NCBI GenBank assembly: GCA_018389105.1
Contig: JACATO010002450.1
Span: 1,248,501 to 1,312,500, forward strand
DNA: 64,000 nt
Direction: 5' to 3'
From: Nautilus pompilius
Lineage: Eukaryota > Mollusca > Cephalopoda > Nautilida > Nautilidae
The notes below the pieces were generated by a model, which had not been told where the DNA came from, ran no database searches, and was given only the letters and a program-made list of their open reading frames with translations. Below are positions 37,811-49,778 of the stretch, in pieces (the first letter of the stretch is position 1; every line of letters starts with the position of its first letter). The translations under genes and the position numbers were made by a program.

Positions 37811-40800
37811 TGTAAATAATTTCATGGAAAACTTTTCTTAGTTTTTTCAAAATTATCTGGAAAATTATATTATTTTAAAGGTGAAAAATAAAAACTACAA
37901 ACAAAAGATTGTATATGCAAACTTCTGGTTGGTTAACACTTGGACTTTGTATACTTGGCCTTCTCTCTTTGCATTTAACACTAGACAGCACTGAAAGTTG
38001 GATCATCTGCAGACATTTGGCACTAGGTGGTTAGTCAGTAGTTGGAACAAAGCAAGTCACCAGTTCAGCTATCAACAGTTAATGGGTAAATAAACCAGTC
38101 ATTCTTGATAGGAAATATTTGACTTCATTTAGAATCAAGTGCTGCACATCAGACATAATTAACTCTCTGCCCTTTACCACTTAGAATGGAAAATACCATT
38201 AAAATGACATGTTCTTATAAATTGATTTTTTTTTTAAAACTAGCACTTTATTGGGAAAAGGGCAGAAACACATTTTCTCTTTATTTTAACATGAGACATT
38301 CTTTTTGTTGACAGTATGTACAAATAAATAAATGATAACATCAGCAGTTATGCATGACTTTGTGGGATTTTTTTGTATTTTTAAAATATTGTATATTAAA
38401 ATGGCATGAAAACTAAACAGTACAACAGGTTAAAATTAGATAGCAGCATACATGAGTTGACTGTTTTTTTTTAAAGTAGAGACTGACTTGGTGGTGGTGA
38501 AGCTAGTATTAAGCAAGAGACTTAAATTATTTTTTAAAACTGTTTAGACTTCATAAATATTTCTGTTGTTTGCATATTTACTAAGTATGAAAATCTTTAC
38601 TTGAATAAAAGTATTAGAAATATGAACAATTGCTATTGATTCATGCTTTCCATTTTACTGATACTACTTGTGAGTTAAAAAGTGACAACTCACCAATGAT
38701 GACTGAGGCAGTTGGTTTTTATTGTTGTAGCATATTGCAAGAAAACAATGTGTGTATCAATTTCTGTACCCAACCATGATTTCATTACTGCATAAGACAA
38801 CTACATGAAAGTAAATGATATCTATTTATCACTTAAATATAATTTTTGATTGGCTGTAATTACATTTACCAAGAATGTTCAGTCAGGTTTCGAAAGTGTC
38901 TCTGATGTATTAAATTGACTATAACATTAGAACATTGAAGCTAAACCTTTTCTTTTTTTTCTCTTGACTTTTTTCAAATTCACAAAAAAAAAAAACAGTC
39001 TCATTTATTCATTTTATGCAAATGCTACTAATTTTCAAAATGTCGCATTTTGTTTTGTTTGAAGAATTTTATTAATGTAACTTTATATAAATCTTTTCAT
39101 TGAAAAGTAAAGCATTATACCCAACCACTTTTCTCTCTGACTTCCTTGGAGCTTCCAAAAGGAGTTTTCTTGTATTCCTTTGGCTTGCAAGTATATTAAA
39201 GATAAGTTGTTTTTTTTTTAATATTTGAAATAAAAAATGATATTAATAAAATTTTTTCTTGGTTAATGATGAAATTTCCTTGTTGTAATACCAGTTAAGT
39301 TCTCATTGCTCTTTCTAAATACTGGATTTTAATCTTTTCAAACATGTTCGCAATTATTTTTCATAATTCTTTGAGTTATCTGCTTTATCTTTAATATCAA
39401 GTAGCTTGTCTATTATCGCTAAGTGCATTTTTGTTATTTTTTCCTGTCTGCATGCAACCCAGTTTTCTTGGTGCCACACCACTCCTACTCTGTTGATTTT
39501 CCTAATTCCAGTTTTTATGCTACCATTAAAAAAAACATGCATTAGTTAGGATAGCCCTAGTTAAAATGAAAAATCAGGTCAATATGATAAATGTTAATAG
39601 GAAACATTTTTTGCATTTAATAATTTCTGCTTTAATTAAGTTGCTGGATTAAAGGAAAGAAGATGGTGAGCTGTTGTTCTCTGCATATTTTGTTTTTCAA
39701 GATTTTAATTAAGTATAAATCAATTATTGTCAAATATTTATTGTGTTGGCAGCATTATTTAGGTGTTTGTTTATTTTCACCATCCTCTAGAATCAATATT
39801 TATTTTGAGAATGTTTGCAGGTGTATACAGTCAAATGTATACAGTGTGAGAAAATAAGGTATTTATTATTAAGCTGTGCAAATTAGTTTGATGCCCAGTT
39901 TCAGAAATTTTATCAGTAATTATTATCTGTTACTGCTGTTAGATATGTCTGGACTGGTGGGCTTGAGTTGTTTTTTGTATACACTTATAAACAATGCGAA
40001 AATAATCGTTTCTTATATATGATATGACATTTTCTTTTCATAAATTTATTTCTATTAATATCATTTTTTTATCTCCCTCCGACTACTCTTCTACATTAAT
40101 TTTATCTGTGGTTTAAATGCTTGTGGGAGAAAAATAAAATTTTCATTTTATCTATTACTTAACAGATGGAAAGTAGAAATAGCATTTTTTAGTATTTATA
40201 AACAACAAAGCATGACATTTATTGTGTAACATCTCACTTTTAGTCATGTAACTGCGTATTCACTTTTTCTTTTAGTTAGGTACATGAGTGTAGACTTTAA
40301 CAAAACACAGATAATTTTACAAATTAATGTTGCTTACCCATGTAAACTGGATATAGAAAGTGGATTCTGTAAATCAAAATTTAATTGAACTTGGATGCTA
40401 TTTATGAAGATTTGCAAAGAATGAGTAGTTTTAATTTAATGTAAGTCTTATTTGATAGTGTTTTATAAGTATTATTACTTTAAAGCTAGGCATAGATTCA
40501 TGCCAAATTATATCACCAGTACATATTAATTTACTTCCTTTTAAAGTGCAGTGCTCAAAGAAATGGGCAGACAGTCATAATTACTGAAAAGTAGAATTTT
40601 TGTCATGTTTTGGATCTCTAATAAAACCATTTTACTATTGTTAAGCAATATGTCAACAAACAAAATAGTCAATCAATATTGTGCCAAAGAATACAGATTT
40701 TTATTCCATAGTGTAAATCACTAACTTTGGTAAGCATAACCAACTGATGAAACAAAATCACACATGTGCTTTGAAAATATTGTTGCAATGGATCACCATA

Positions 40801-41480
40801 ATGTCTTTCAGATCTTCTCTGTCATGTTTGTTTTTTGTGGTGATAGTATGAAACCAGAAAAGGAAAGTTGAACTGTAGCTTATGTCATTTAAACAACCAA
40901 GTGCAATTGTAGCCAGTTTTGTACATTTCAGGTTTAGCATTTCTTTGCTGATGCCAGAATTTCAAAATGATTTTATTTTAGCTTAGTTGAGACTCATGAG
41001 TTTAAAAAACTAGAATTGTACTTGTGTTATTTTTCAACAAAAATTTGTGAAAAGATTACTCTTATTTTACTGGATTCTTTCCTGCAGCCTACCTGCTTTT
41101 TAAATAATTGCTTACTGGTACATAGCTAGGTAAAGTACGATAAGATTTAGCCTTGCATTTTTATTTCTCAGATAGCAACAGCTGGTACTTTGAGTCAAGA
41201 AAGATTACAGCAAGGAAAGTGTTATTTTCAAGCAAAAATTTTTCTCTTCTTTTCTTTGAGTTCAATAGGCTCTCGGAAAAGAATGTTAGCATTTTTAATG
41301 TTTCAAGTTCACTATTCATCCATATATCAATAAAAGTCCCCTGAGATGGGTTTTTTTTGTTGCTATTTTGGCTGATTTGAGGGAAGTGCCATTTTGTGGG
41401 GGCATTCTAACAAGATTTTTTTGCAGATAGAATGAACTTTGCATGAGCAATACTTAGATGCAACATCAACTTTTAGCTCT
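37811..41480. other. Intronic sequence, no gene seen
   Basis: AT-rich non-coding sequence with T and A runs (for example the A run near 38984-38996). Open frames of 60-64 codons have no motif. Confidence 0.4.
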
Positions 41481-41887
41481 AAGGAGTGTGGACTGAGCAG
41501 CAGACACTTGTTACTGCAACACCAATATTGATTTCAATCAATGTTGTGTTTTTCAGTCTAGGCATCAATATCAAGTATTTCTTCTCTGTTATCCAAGTTT
41601 TCCTCATTTCTGTGTTCATTGTCATCATTTATATTTTTGGCACACTATATCATTTTTCAATTATTGTCTGTTGTTATGCTTTATATTTGCTGATGTTGAT
41701 ACCATTGTGTAAGTACTTCAAGAAGCATGTTCTTGAGATGCTGGAGTATGTCTTTCTCATAGCTATGGCATGCACTGCTATCTCACCATCTTTCACAAAA
41801 ACTGCATGTTAATAACCAAAAATAAAAGATCCAAACATGTTACACAGTCAGTCTTAATCCTTGCCTGTGTAAACTGCCTGAAAATAG

Positions 41888-42256
41888 TTGGGTACAGACA
41901 AGTCATTTAATAATTATTTCCATCTATGCTATATATTGTACACACAGGAGGATACTAGTCCACACTATCACTTTCTTTGTCTAGATTTACTACTTTGTTT
42001 TTCTGCAAAGGTGACTTTACTGGTCAAGCTGCTTTTGAATAATATGCACTATTTAGTTGATTTATTTACTTACTATGTGATGGAATCCCACAGTTTTTTC
42101 CTTCTTAGTGACAGTCTGGAATGTGCTTGCATACCACAGATTCCTCATCATTTAGCTGGTAGGACAGTGATGGAAAGACATCAAGGAATGCATCACAAGT
42201 GGAAGAACCACAATGGCAAGGTTGTTAAATGGAGTTTTAAAGTCATCTGTGGCTAA
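41888..42256 (+). pseudogene. piggyBac-like transposase fragment (central part)
   Basis: The open frame reads LLVKLLLNNMHYLVDLFTYY and then SHSFFLLSDSLECA and GRTVMERHQGMHHKWKN. This follows the piggyBac pattern in which a hydrophobic stretch and DNFYTS-like motif (the region of a catalytic Asp) precede a GT(V/I)xxxRxGMP motif. The fragment is degraded: VDLFTYY stands where DNFYTS is expected. It sits next to fragments of the transposase N-terminus in both orientations, so this neighbourhood is a jumble of piggyBac pieces. The 108-codon hydrophobic open frame just upstream (41486-41812) is not assigned. Confidence 0.5.
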
Positions 42257-42299
42257 TCAAGAATCAATGTGCCAGCATTTTAGCAGTCTGTCAGCTAGA

Positions 42300-42560
42300 A
42301 GATTGATGTCTTTGATGACACAAAGCCATGGATTTCATTCATGAGTTGATACACAAAAATTCCTTCAACCACATGGCTGAGGAGACTAAATGAGATTCAG
42401 AGAGTGCAGGCAAAGCTGACAATACCTTGATATACACTACCAGGGGAGGAGATGAAAGCATTTGTAGCAGTAAACATAACTGTGGGTCTCCATTCTATTC
42501 TGTCCATTGAGTTGCAGGGTTATCAGAAGTAATGACAAGGATGGGATTCAATAAATCGAA
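42300..42560 (+). pseudogene. piggyBac-like transposase fragment (N-terminal part of DDE domain)
   Basis: Broken + strand frames give LIHKNSFNHMAEETK followed by LPGEEMKAFVAVNITVGLHS and LSIELQG. These match the start of the piggyBac DDE domain (pattern FF...ELxxxIVxETN, then TxxEMxAFxGLxIxMGxxxLPS). It lies downstream of the central fragment at 41888-42256, which is the wrong order for one gene, so it comes from a separate copy or a rearrangement. It is an imperfect inverted copy of 42970-43190. Confidence 0.5.
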
Positions 42561-42969
42561 TCAGTATTTGAATCTCTGTGACAACAGTTGGGTAATTTAC
42601 TCTAGTTTTTTTTTTTTTTAATGTTTTGCATTATAAATTTAATTTTTCTTTCATTTTCTGGTCTTTTTTAAAATTTGGATTACTGGACTATGTGCCAAGT
42701 CATTTGTGCTATCCAAGTGCTTCCATGATTACTAATGGCTTCCCAAAATGCATCTATCTGATTGGAATTATTTAAAAACATATCAAAAGGTCATGGAATG
42801 GCTGAAATATCACATGACTTTGCATGCAGTTCAGTAATGCAAATGAAAAGGAAATATGTCTAGAAAAAAAAAATTATAGTGCAGAAAAAGTTTTAAAAAA
42901 TATAGAGTAAATTCAACTGAATTTTTATGGAGGTGCAAATACCAATTCAATTTCTTAAATGTTGTCTTT

Positions 42970-43620
42970 ACTTCAAAAATGCTCAATGAATGGCATAGAA
43001 TGGAGACTCATGCTGATATTTGCTGTCAGGAGAGATTTCAGCTTTGCCTGCCTATTCTATGCTATATAGTTCATCTCCTCAGTCATGTAGTGGAAGAAAT
43101 CCTTCAGTATCAGTTCATTAAAAAATTCCACTGGACTGCAGAATGCCAGCATGTTGATAAACGACACATCTCAAGCTTTACTCAGTGACCTCACTTTCAG
43201 TCTCCACATTTGACATCTCTTCATCACTGTCTGACCAACTAAATAATTAGTGATCTGAAGTAGAAACACTCAAGTTCTCTAAATCTGCAGAAGAAAGGAT
43301 TAAATGTTGGATTGTATCACGTAGATAATAATATTGCTGATAGATAATGCTCTAGATAATCCAAGTCAGGTGTACTAGTAGCTTGACTGGAAAAGTTACT
43401 TTTGCAAATAAAATCAGCACTATATATATGAAAGGAAGTGATAATATGGACTAGCATCCTCCTGCATATATTATCTATAATATAAGTGGAAGTGATAATT
43501 AAATGACTCATCAATGTTTGACTGCTGTTTTTGGCCAGTTTGTTCCCAGCTGACTTTGGCTGTTCTGAATTGGAAAGGATGAAGCTTAAAGGTCTTCCAA
43601 ACAGAAGCAGCTGAACCATA
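42970..43620 (-). pseudogene. piggyBac-like transposase, N-terminal half
   Basis: On the - strand an acidic, low-complexity N-terminal region (below about 43320) leads into VEFFNELILKDFFHYMTEEM and then RQAKLKSLLTANISMSLHSM. This is the same part of the piggyBac DDE domain as found in opposite orientation at 42300-42560. The rest of the catalytic domain is not readable further along. Stops are frequent. The 100-codon open frame 43317-43619 lies upstream in the same orientation and may be part of the original leader. Confidence 0.45.
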
Positions 43621-44682
43621 AACTAACTCTTCATGTTTTTTTAATCATTTCAGTTCTTGTTTAGAGAAAAAAAAGTGGTTCAAACCAGTTCACATTTCCA
43701 GTTCTGCTTCAGTTTAACTTTTTGGTTTCTCAGTGTATTCTTGACCAGTTTTTGTAGCGTCAGTATTTTATGCTCTGTTTATCTGATTGTGTGAGTGTCT
43801 AATTTTTAGGTGAAATATTCAATCATTCCCATATTTTAGATGGTGGTGTTGTTGATTACAGGATATTAATACTTAACAAATCTACCATATAATTTAAATT
43901 TAAACTAGAAAATCATAATTTAAAAAAAAAACAATAATTCAGCAGCTTAGCATTTCCCTTCCCTATCAGCAGCAGCTTCATCAGAAAGTCACATTATGAA
44001 TAAATGAATAAAGTTAATAGCATAGCACATCTCATGATTCTTTCTTGTGAATATTTTGGTTACTGCTATCAGATCTGACAGATAAATGTATAAAAACTAT
44101 TTAATGTAGTTAAACCACATATCAATGGTTTTGCTGCTGCAAGGCCCAGCATTGTTGCCCAACTGTAAACTGCAGCAAGCTATACATTGTGGCTGGGATA
44201 ACAACATTGAAAACTGCAGTATACCTAGCATTGTGGCCTGATGAACTTGTTGTAAAATGGCCACTTTGATTTATCAATAAAAATTTTTAGAGTGTAATAT
44301 GATGTAGAGAACAACTATTTTTATATGCTATACATTGAGGAGACTTAGCAGTGAAACAGTTGAAAGTTTTGAATTGAACTCTGGAAAATTTTTAGAAAAA
44401 CTGCACTTTGGTTTTTCCAGTATCAGAATATCTTACATTAACAGAGAGTCTGCATCTAAATAGCATTTCTAGAGTTTGATAAAGCAAAGTTCTTGCATTA
44501 ATCTGTGAGAATTTGTTTGCTTGGCTTTTTGCCTTATTGCCAAAAACACATCTCTTTCCACGTTGCTTTTATTATTTTTTTAAAAAATATTTACCATTAA
44601 AGAACTTTCTGATGAAAATAATACCCTGGGTTGTTCTTCTAGTTTACTTATTAAACAAACTATATCAGTATTATTTAAAGTA
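43621..44682. other. Intronic sequence, no gene seen
   Basis: AT-rich; a slightly richer stretch at about 44120-44250 contains loosely repeated AGCATTGT(G/T)G motifs but no recognisable gene or terminal repeat. Confidence 0.35.
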
Positions 44683-45391
44683 CCGTAAATTGTGGCCTAT
44701 AAGTCGACTTTTTAAGCCTGAAAAAAAATCTCCAAAACTAGGGGTCAACTTATATGGTGAGTATAAAATGCAAACCTTTACCACAGAGTGGTAAACAGGT
44801 GGAACAACACTCCTAACAATCATTGTGCACCACTTACTGTAACTCCAGCAGGCTGCCACAAATATTTCCAACTAAAACTTGTGTTTGATGAACTTATTTA
44901 ACTTATTTAACACAGAAATTAATATAATAAAATAATAAAAATTTGGTATACCAAAGTTATATTTTATTGACAATGAAATCTGGTATGATCACATTTTAAA
45001 ATCCTTCAAAGTCCTGCTGTAAATGCTGTTCATCATCTGACATAAAAAGGTCTGCATATAGGTCCAAATCACTGCAAATTCCGACTTTGTCTTTGGTATT
45101 TTTGCTGTCATCTTCCTCATCACTGTCTCGCCACAACATTTCGTTGTCTTCCCCATCCATTGCATTTGAAATCCCACATTTTTTTAATGATTTTATGAAA
45201 GTTTATGCACGAACAGCTTCCCAAGACTTAATCACAAAATTGCACAACACATCCCCTGGTAGAGCATGCATATTACCACCATTCGTGAATGACTTTTCTT
45301 CATCAACCATTCATTTATTCCACTCTGAACAAATATTCTCCTTAGATGGCTTATTTTGGCTTACATCAAGAGGTTGAAGCACAGACATTTA

Positions 45392-45401
45392 CCCCCCCCC
45401 C
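45392..45401. repeat. C10 homopolymer
   Basis: A run of ten C, unusual in this AT-rich window. It lies within the pogo transposase, just after the VIPGG motif in the gene's orientation. Confidence 0.9.
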
Positions 45402-45480
45402 TGGTATTACAGTATTGTTTTGTTGTAGATGCTTCTTGACATTATCTGTTAAGTGGGATCTGAGCATGTCCAAAATCAAC

Positions 45481-45632
45481 AAGCTCCTGTAATCCAGCAG
45501 CCCACCTACTCCACACATCGTCAATCCATTCCACCTTTGTCCATTCACCCCTTATCAAGCTCCTGTAATCCAGCAGCCCACCTACTCCACACATCGTCAA
45601 TCCATTCCACCTTTGTCCATTCACCCCTTCTC
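45481..45632. repeat. Tandem duplication, 2 x 76 bp
   Basis: Two adjacent copies, 45481-45556 and 45557-45632, identical except for about one base near the end of the unit (CCCCTTATC versus CCCCTTCTC). The unit covers the transposase segment just before its second catalytic Asp. Its length is not a multiple of three, so it shifts the frame. Confidence 0.93.
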
Positions 45633-45815
45633 ATGAACATGGACAAAAACACCTGGAGGGAACTTGATATTTGGCATTGTTTTTCATTTAAATATAACCA
45701 TTGGTTTTAATTTAGTTGCATCTGTGAGGCAGCTTAATACAATAGTGAACTTCGTCTTTTTGTGACCTGTACTTTTTATCAGGATGGTGTTTTTGCCTTA
45801 GGAGTCAACAGTATT

Positions 45816-45953
45816 ATTGCTAAGCATATCGAAAAAACAAGTTGTTTTCATCCATATTACCAATCTAACACTGTGGATAGTCGTATTGCTAAGCATATCG
45901 AAAAAACAAGTTGTTTTCATCCATATTACCAATCTAACACTGTGGATAGTCGT
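45816..45953. repeat. Tandem duplication, 2 x 69 bp
   Basis: Two adjacent identical copies, 45816-45884 and 45885-45953. The unit contains the sequence for the pogo first catalytic box (IGNMDE on the - strand), so the box is present twice. At 69 bp the duplication itself keeps the frame. Confidence 0.95.
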
Positions 45954-47141
45954 GTTGCTTCCTCAGTCCAATGACATATCTATGGAAATTTGTAATTTTG
46001 TCTTTGAGGTCTTCAGGTAGTTTCTGTGCAATTTTAGTTTTCTGTCGCAACACCAAATCTTTCCTCTTCATAAAGCAAGTACACCAGTATGCAGTTGCTT
46101 TAAAATCTTTGCTTTCATTTGGATGTGTTTTTGCCCACTTAAGTGCTTGAGTATGTATGCTAGTTCAGGTAATTGTATAGCCATTTTGACGATTTTCGTG
46201 GATCCAACCCTCTAAGTAATTTTCCAGTTCGGGCCAGTGACAGATGCCGGTTCTTACAACACATTTCTTCTTAGGCATCTTCAGGGAGGCTTCACTTTTC
46301 TTCCAATCATGCACCAGCTTTTCATTTACTCAATACTTCCTCACTGCAGCACTGTTGTTTGAAGAGTTTGCAAACACAACAACTTTCAGCTTGAAACTAG
46401 CATCATATTTCATCCTTTTTGCTGGTGGAGCCATGAGGATAAAATATTTTCAGCTATAGTATTTAAAAACTGAATACAGTGAGTATTGAACAGCTACAAC
46501 TGGACAGGACGACAAACTTGGCTCTAGCTCCACCTACAGTATTGTCAGGTTTGTGTGTGAATAATGATGTAACAGATACATAGTTTCACAGCTGGCAGCG
46601 TGGTGTTGGTAGCACCACTGGCTATTTGTTTACATCACTGATGCAAATGGCAGAGTGTAAGCAAAGGTGTACTACAGTATTCTACTACCATATACCGTAT
46701 GTAGCAGTATTATCATGGTACCATGCTGTGTAAACTATTAATATTTTATTGGAGGTGTTGATTTTGGCTTGAATTTCAGTTCTAGCCTATCAAAGGCCTA
46801 CGTATGTTTAGGGGTCGACTTATACGGCGAGTATACGCCTAAACCAAAATTTTGAGCTAAAAATCTTGAGGTCGACTTATAGGCCACAATTTACAGTATT
46901 TATTTCCCTGTATCCTTTTGTAAAGTTTCAGTTTTTTTTTCACAAAAATGTTGCTATGTTTTTTAAACAACTTTGTCTTCAGAACAATCAGTGCTGTTCA
47001 TGGTGACACTGAACTGAAGCCAGACTCAAAAGTGTTCCTTCTCATTTTTTTTTTTTTTTTGCTTAAAAAATTGAGGCATTGAACTATTTTACATTTTTGT
47101 TATAAATATGGGAAAGAAGCATCTCTTGAATGGCCTTTTAA

Positions 47142-49323
47142 CCCTACGCCCATGAGACAAAATTATCAGAAATTCAAAAATTAATATATTAAACTGAAAC
47201 AATGTTTTAATGTATATTTTTATACATTCAACGTGACAAATTGTAAAATAGATGGTTCTTATATCCATCTATTACCAGTTTTCTTGTTTTGGGGCCAGTT
47301 TTTCCAGCAGGTAGATCCATCTCTGATACACAGATATTGTTGGCAGTATGCACACGAGAATGCATTTTTAGATTTTTTAAATTGTGTACCCTTGAATGCA
47401 ACATCAGGGCTTTCCTTAAGGTGATCATTCAGGATTTTGGAGCCTCACATTTTGCATATGCATGGAGAATTCTGCTCCTCATGATTGACAAGATTTCACT
47501 TTTGATATAAACTTGCCAATGAGTTCAGGTACTTTTCATCTAAGTAGTTGTCAAAGATTCTGAACCTTTTATTTGCTGTATAATGTAACTTGTAATAATT
47601 CATAAGTACAGGGGCATTGTAATGGGCCCACATGAAGAATTTTATGAGCTGTCTGCAGAGCCAGTGATAGTGCCACTTTGTTTTGTGTAAGCATGCGATT
47701 TGGTTTTTCTTATCATATCCACCCATATACTTGTTGTAATTGATTACAAGTTGTGATATGTTTATTTTCACAACCGAACCATTTTGCCTGTTTACAGTTC
47801 CAGTTTTAGTTGAATCATGGTAGCTAGACAAAAGTTTATAGGTTTCTTGTCCATATAGACAATGGCAGAAATATATCCCTGACAAAAATAGTCATGTTGG
47901 CCACATAGATAACAACTTTTTAGTTTTTTTTTATAGTCTTAGGGTAATTTTTACAGTTGCACAAAATAGTGCCTACAGATAACATTCCCATGGTTCAATA
48001 GGGGTAATGGAACAGTTTAGTAGAATTACAGAATTTATCCATGGCTAATATATGGTTCTTGTTTGCAAAATTACCATCACAGATGAGCCAGACAACAATG
48101 CTGCCAATAGCTCCAAATTCATTGACATAAAAGTTGTTGTGCTTACCAGTATAAATTTCAGCATGTACAATATATCTAGTTGATTCACATAGCAGGAAAA
48201 TCTTTATTTCCCATTTGATGGGGGTTTATCTTTGATATACTACTTTATTGCAACTCTCTTTTATTTTATTTTTTTTTTGGAATTATTCCCTCGTCACAAA
48301 CTTAAGGTAACAGGATTTGAAGCATAGGTCTCACTTTATATAAATCTTATCAGTCTTATCAATGACTAGGTCCTGTTTATCAATGAAATGTAGATAAATC
48401 CACAGAGCAAAGAAACACTCATGTTCCATAACATCGCAAAATCCAGGTGTACCCAAAATATTTTTCTACTCTTTGCCACTAATTTTTGTTACCATGGTTT
48501 TACAACAGAATCTTCCATCTGTATTTGAAGTCCTATAAATGCTTTCATTTCATTTCATTGACATCAACAGGGGTAAGGGAATTGCATAGTAAGTGTTCAT
48601 TGTGCTTGTCTGACCCAGTCATCACAACAGTTTGTCTGTGTACACAACAATTTCCAAAAATGCTTAAGAAATGTGTAAAAAAATTATTTGTCTTTACTGT
48701 CAGCCTCTATATTTTGGGGAATTTTTTTGAGCCTACATTCTATCCATCAAAGGTAGTGTTCACAGTAGTAAATGTTTTTGACTAACCTGTAACAGGTTCC
48801 ATGAACATCATTTTTTCTTTGCTGATACTTCACTTGAGGCAGTGATGATCACCTCCGTCATTATTGCTTTTACCTTCTCGATCACCTAAACCCATCAATA
48901 TCACTTTTTTCCTCTGATAAAGACAAAGTCATATCATTAGATGAATAACCTTCATCAAAATTTTTGTCCATTTCATTATTTTTAGAATCATTTAAAATGA
49001 GTACCTGAGATACTGTAATTCTTCAAGTCATGCCCACACAGGACACCATATTGTTGCCTTGTCCATTCATATTTAGCCCCCAAAAAACTGTGGTATTTTT
49101 ATACATTTTGACCAAAACTGGGTGATCAGTGACAGCCACCATTTTTTCAAACAGACATTGAAAATTGCTTTAGTAACACAAGCACTGATTAGCTGATAGG
49201 TTTCTAAGAAATCCAAGAAAATGGTGTTTATGCAACCTTGTGCTCAAAGACTGAAATGCTGGTCTTGTGGGATACAGACTAATTTGTGACGGACCAAAAT
49301 ATCAGTCCGATGGGTTCAAAAAG
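47142..49323 (-). mobile_element. piggyBac transposon with TTAA target
   Basis: The element is flanked by TTAA on both sides (47138-47141, 49324-49327), the signature target of piggyBac. The left end starts CCCTACGCCCATGAGACAAA; the right end read backwards starts CTTTTTGAACCCATCGGACT. They share the CCCAT..GAC core about 8 bases in, which is typical of short, imperfect piggyBac repeats. The 2182-bp interior encodes a piggyBac transposase on the - strand, broken by stops and shifts. Confidence 0.85.
47228..49050 (-). pseudogene. piggyBac transposase, broken
   Basis: Pieces run in the expected order on the - strand. An acidic N-terminal region includes FDEGYSSNDMTLSLSEEKSD (about 48970-48905). 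In the DDE domain, IKIFLLCESTRYIVHAEIYT (about 48230), then HILAMDKFCNSTKLFHY with the catalytic Asp of the DNFYTS-type box (about 48060), then TMGMLSVGTILCNCKNYPK. The long open frame 47496-47885 gives YKLLSSYHDSTKTGTVNR and VINYNKYMGGYDKKNQIA, the conserved YNxxMGGVDxxDQ motif with Tyr in place of Val. The C-terminal stretch (47228-47428) keeps a few Cys/His like the usual cysteine-rich tail but is degraded. Stops lie between the blocks, so it is inactive. Cut-and-paste transposase family. Confidence 0.87.
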
Positions 49324-49778
49324 TTAACTCCTGCATTCATTTATCTAGAATGTGTGCTTAATCTCAGTAAAATCTATGAGAACCAAACTGACAGTGTTTA
49401 GAAAAACCAAGCCCAAAAAATAGATCTAAAAACATCTCTTGCCCCTGTGACAGTCATTCATTATTTTGACATGTACACACACATTCAAAGCACATCTACA
49501 CTTTTCTCTCAGTGTATGTATTAGCTGTACCAGGTTCAGAATTTATTATTTTTTTTTACTTACTTGTGTGGCCTGGACAGAGAATAACAATGTTTACACC
49601 CATTTAGAAAAGGCCTATCAATAACAACTTTGAAATACAGGGCTTTAAGGAGGTGATTATCCTCTTTTTGAATCCTTCAAGTGTTAAACTACTCACCTAA
49701 TTCCACAGGAACAGTAAGTCGTTACCTTTCTTTTTAAAGAAGATCAGTTTTTAAAGCATATTTTTTGAACATGTAATA

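Larger units (their letters stand above)
44996..46434 (-). pseudogene. pogo/POGK-like transposase, broken
   Basis: Starts at 46434 with MAPPAKRMKYDASFKLKVV (pogo N-terminal helix-turn-helix, also seen in POGK-type proteins), then NEKLVHDWKKSEASLKMPKK and HWPELENYLEGWIHENRQNG (CENP-B-type DNA-binding part). The first catalytic box IGNMDE lies near 45930 and 45860, present twice because of a 69-bp tandem duplication. LLILDMLRSHLTDNVKKHLQ (near 45480) carries the second Asp, and TVIPGGG follows. The acidic tail (DSDEEDDSKNTKD, DLFMSDDEQHLQQDFEGF) ends at a stop at 44996-44998. In-frame stops and several frameshifts, one of them caused by a 76-bp duplication, make it non-functional. About 450-480 codons would be usual. 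Confidence 0.87.
44683..46896 (-). mobile_element. pogo-family transposon, near full length
   Basis: A 2214-bp element flanked by TA (44681-44682, 46897-46898). The left end is CCGTAAATTGTGGCCTATAA followed by GTCGAC; the right end read backwards is CTGTAAATTGTGGCCTATAA followed by GTCGAC, with one difference in 26. A second subterminal copy of the TATAAGTCGAC / TATACGGCGAG motif lies about 60-80 bp in from each end. It encodes one pogo-type transposase on the - strand. The terminal repeats are well kept, but the gene is broken and carries two tandem duplications. Confidence 0.93.

Noticed and set aside
41486-41812. 108-codon hydrophobic open frame resembling a small membrane protein
   Set aside because: T-rich sequence read in any frame tends to give Phe/Leu/Ile runs; the opposite strand reads as an acidic region. 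No start context or homology supports a gene.
45481-45953. Tandem repeats considered as a satellite or direct-repeat array
   Set aside because: Only two copies of each unit, both inside a transposase reading frame; local duplications explain them.
47228-47428. HSRVH repeats suggesting a C2H2 zinc finger
   Set aside because: Cysteine spacing is absent and the stretch sits at the C-terminus of the piggyBac transposase, where a degraded cysteine-rich tail is expected.
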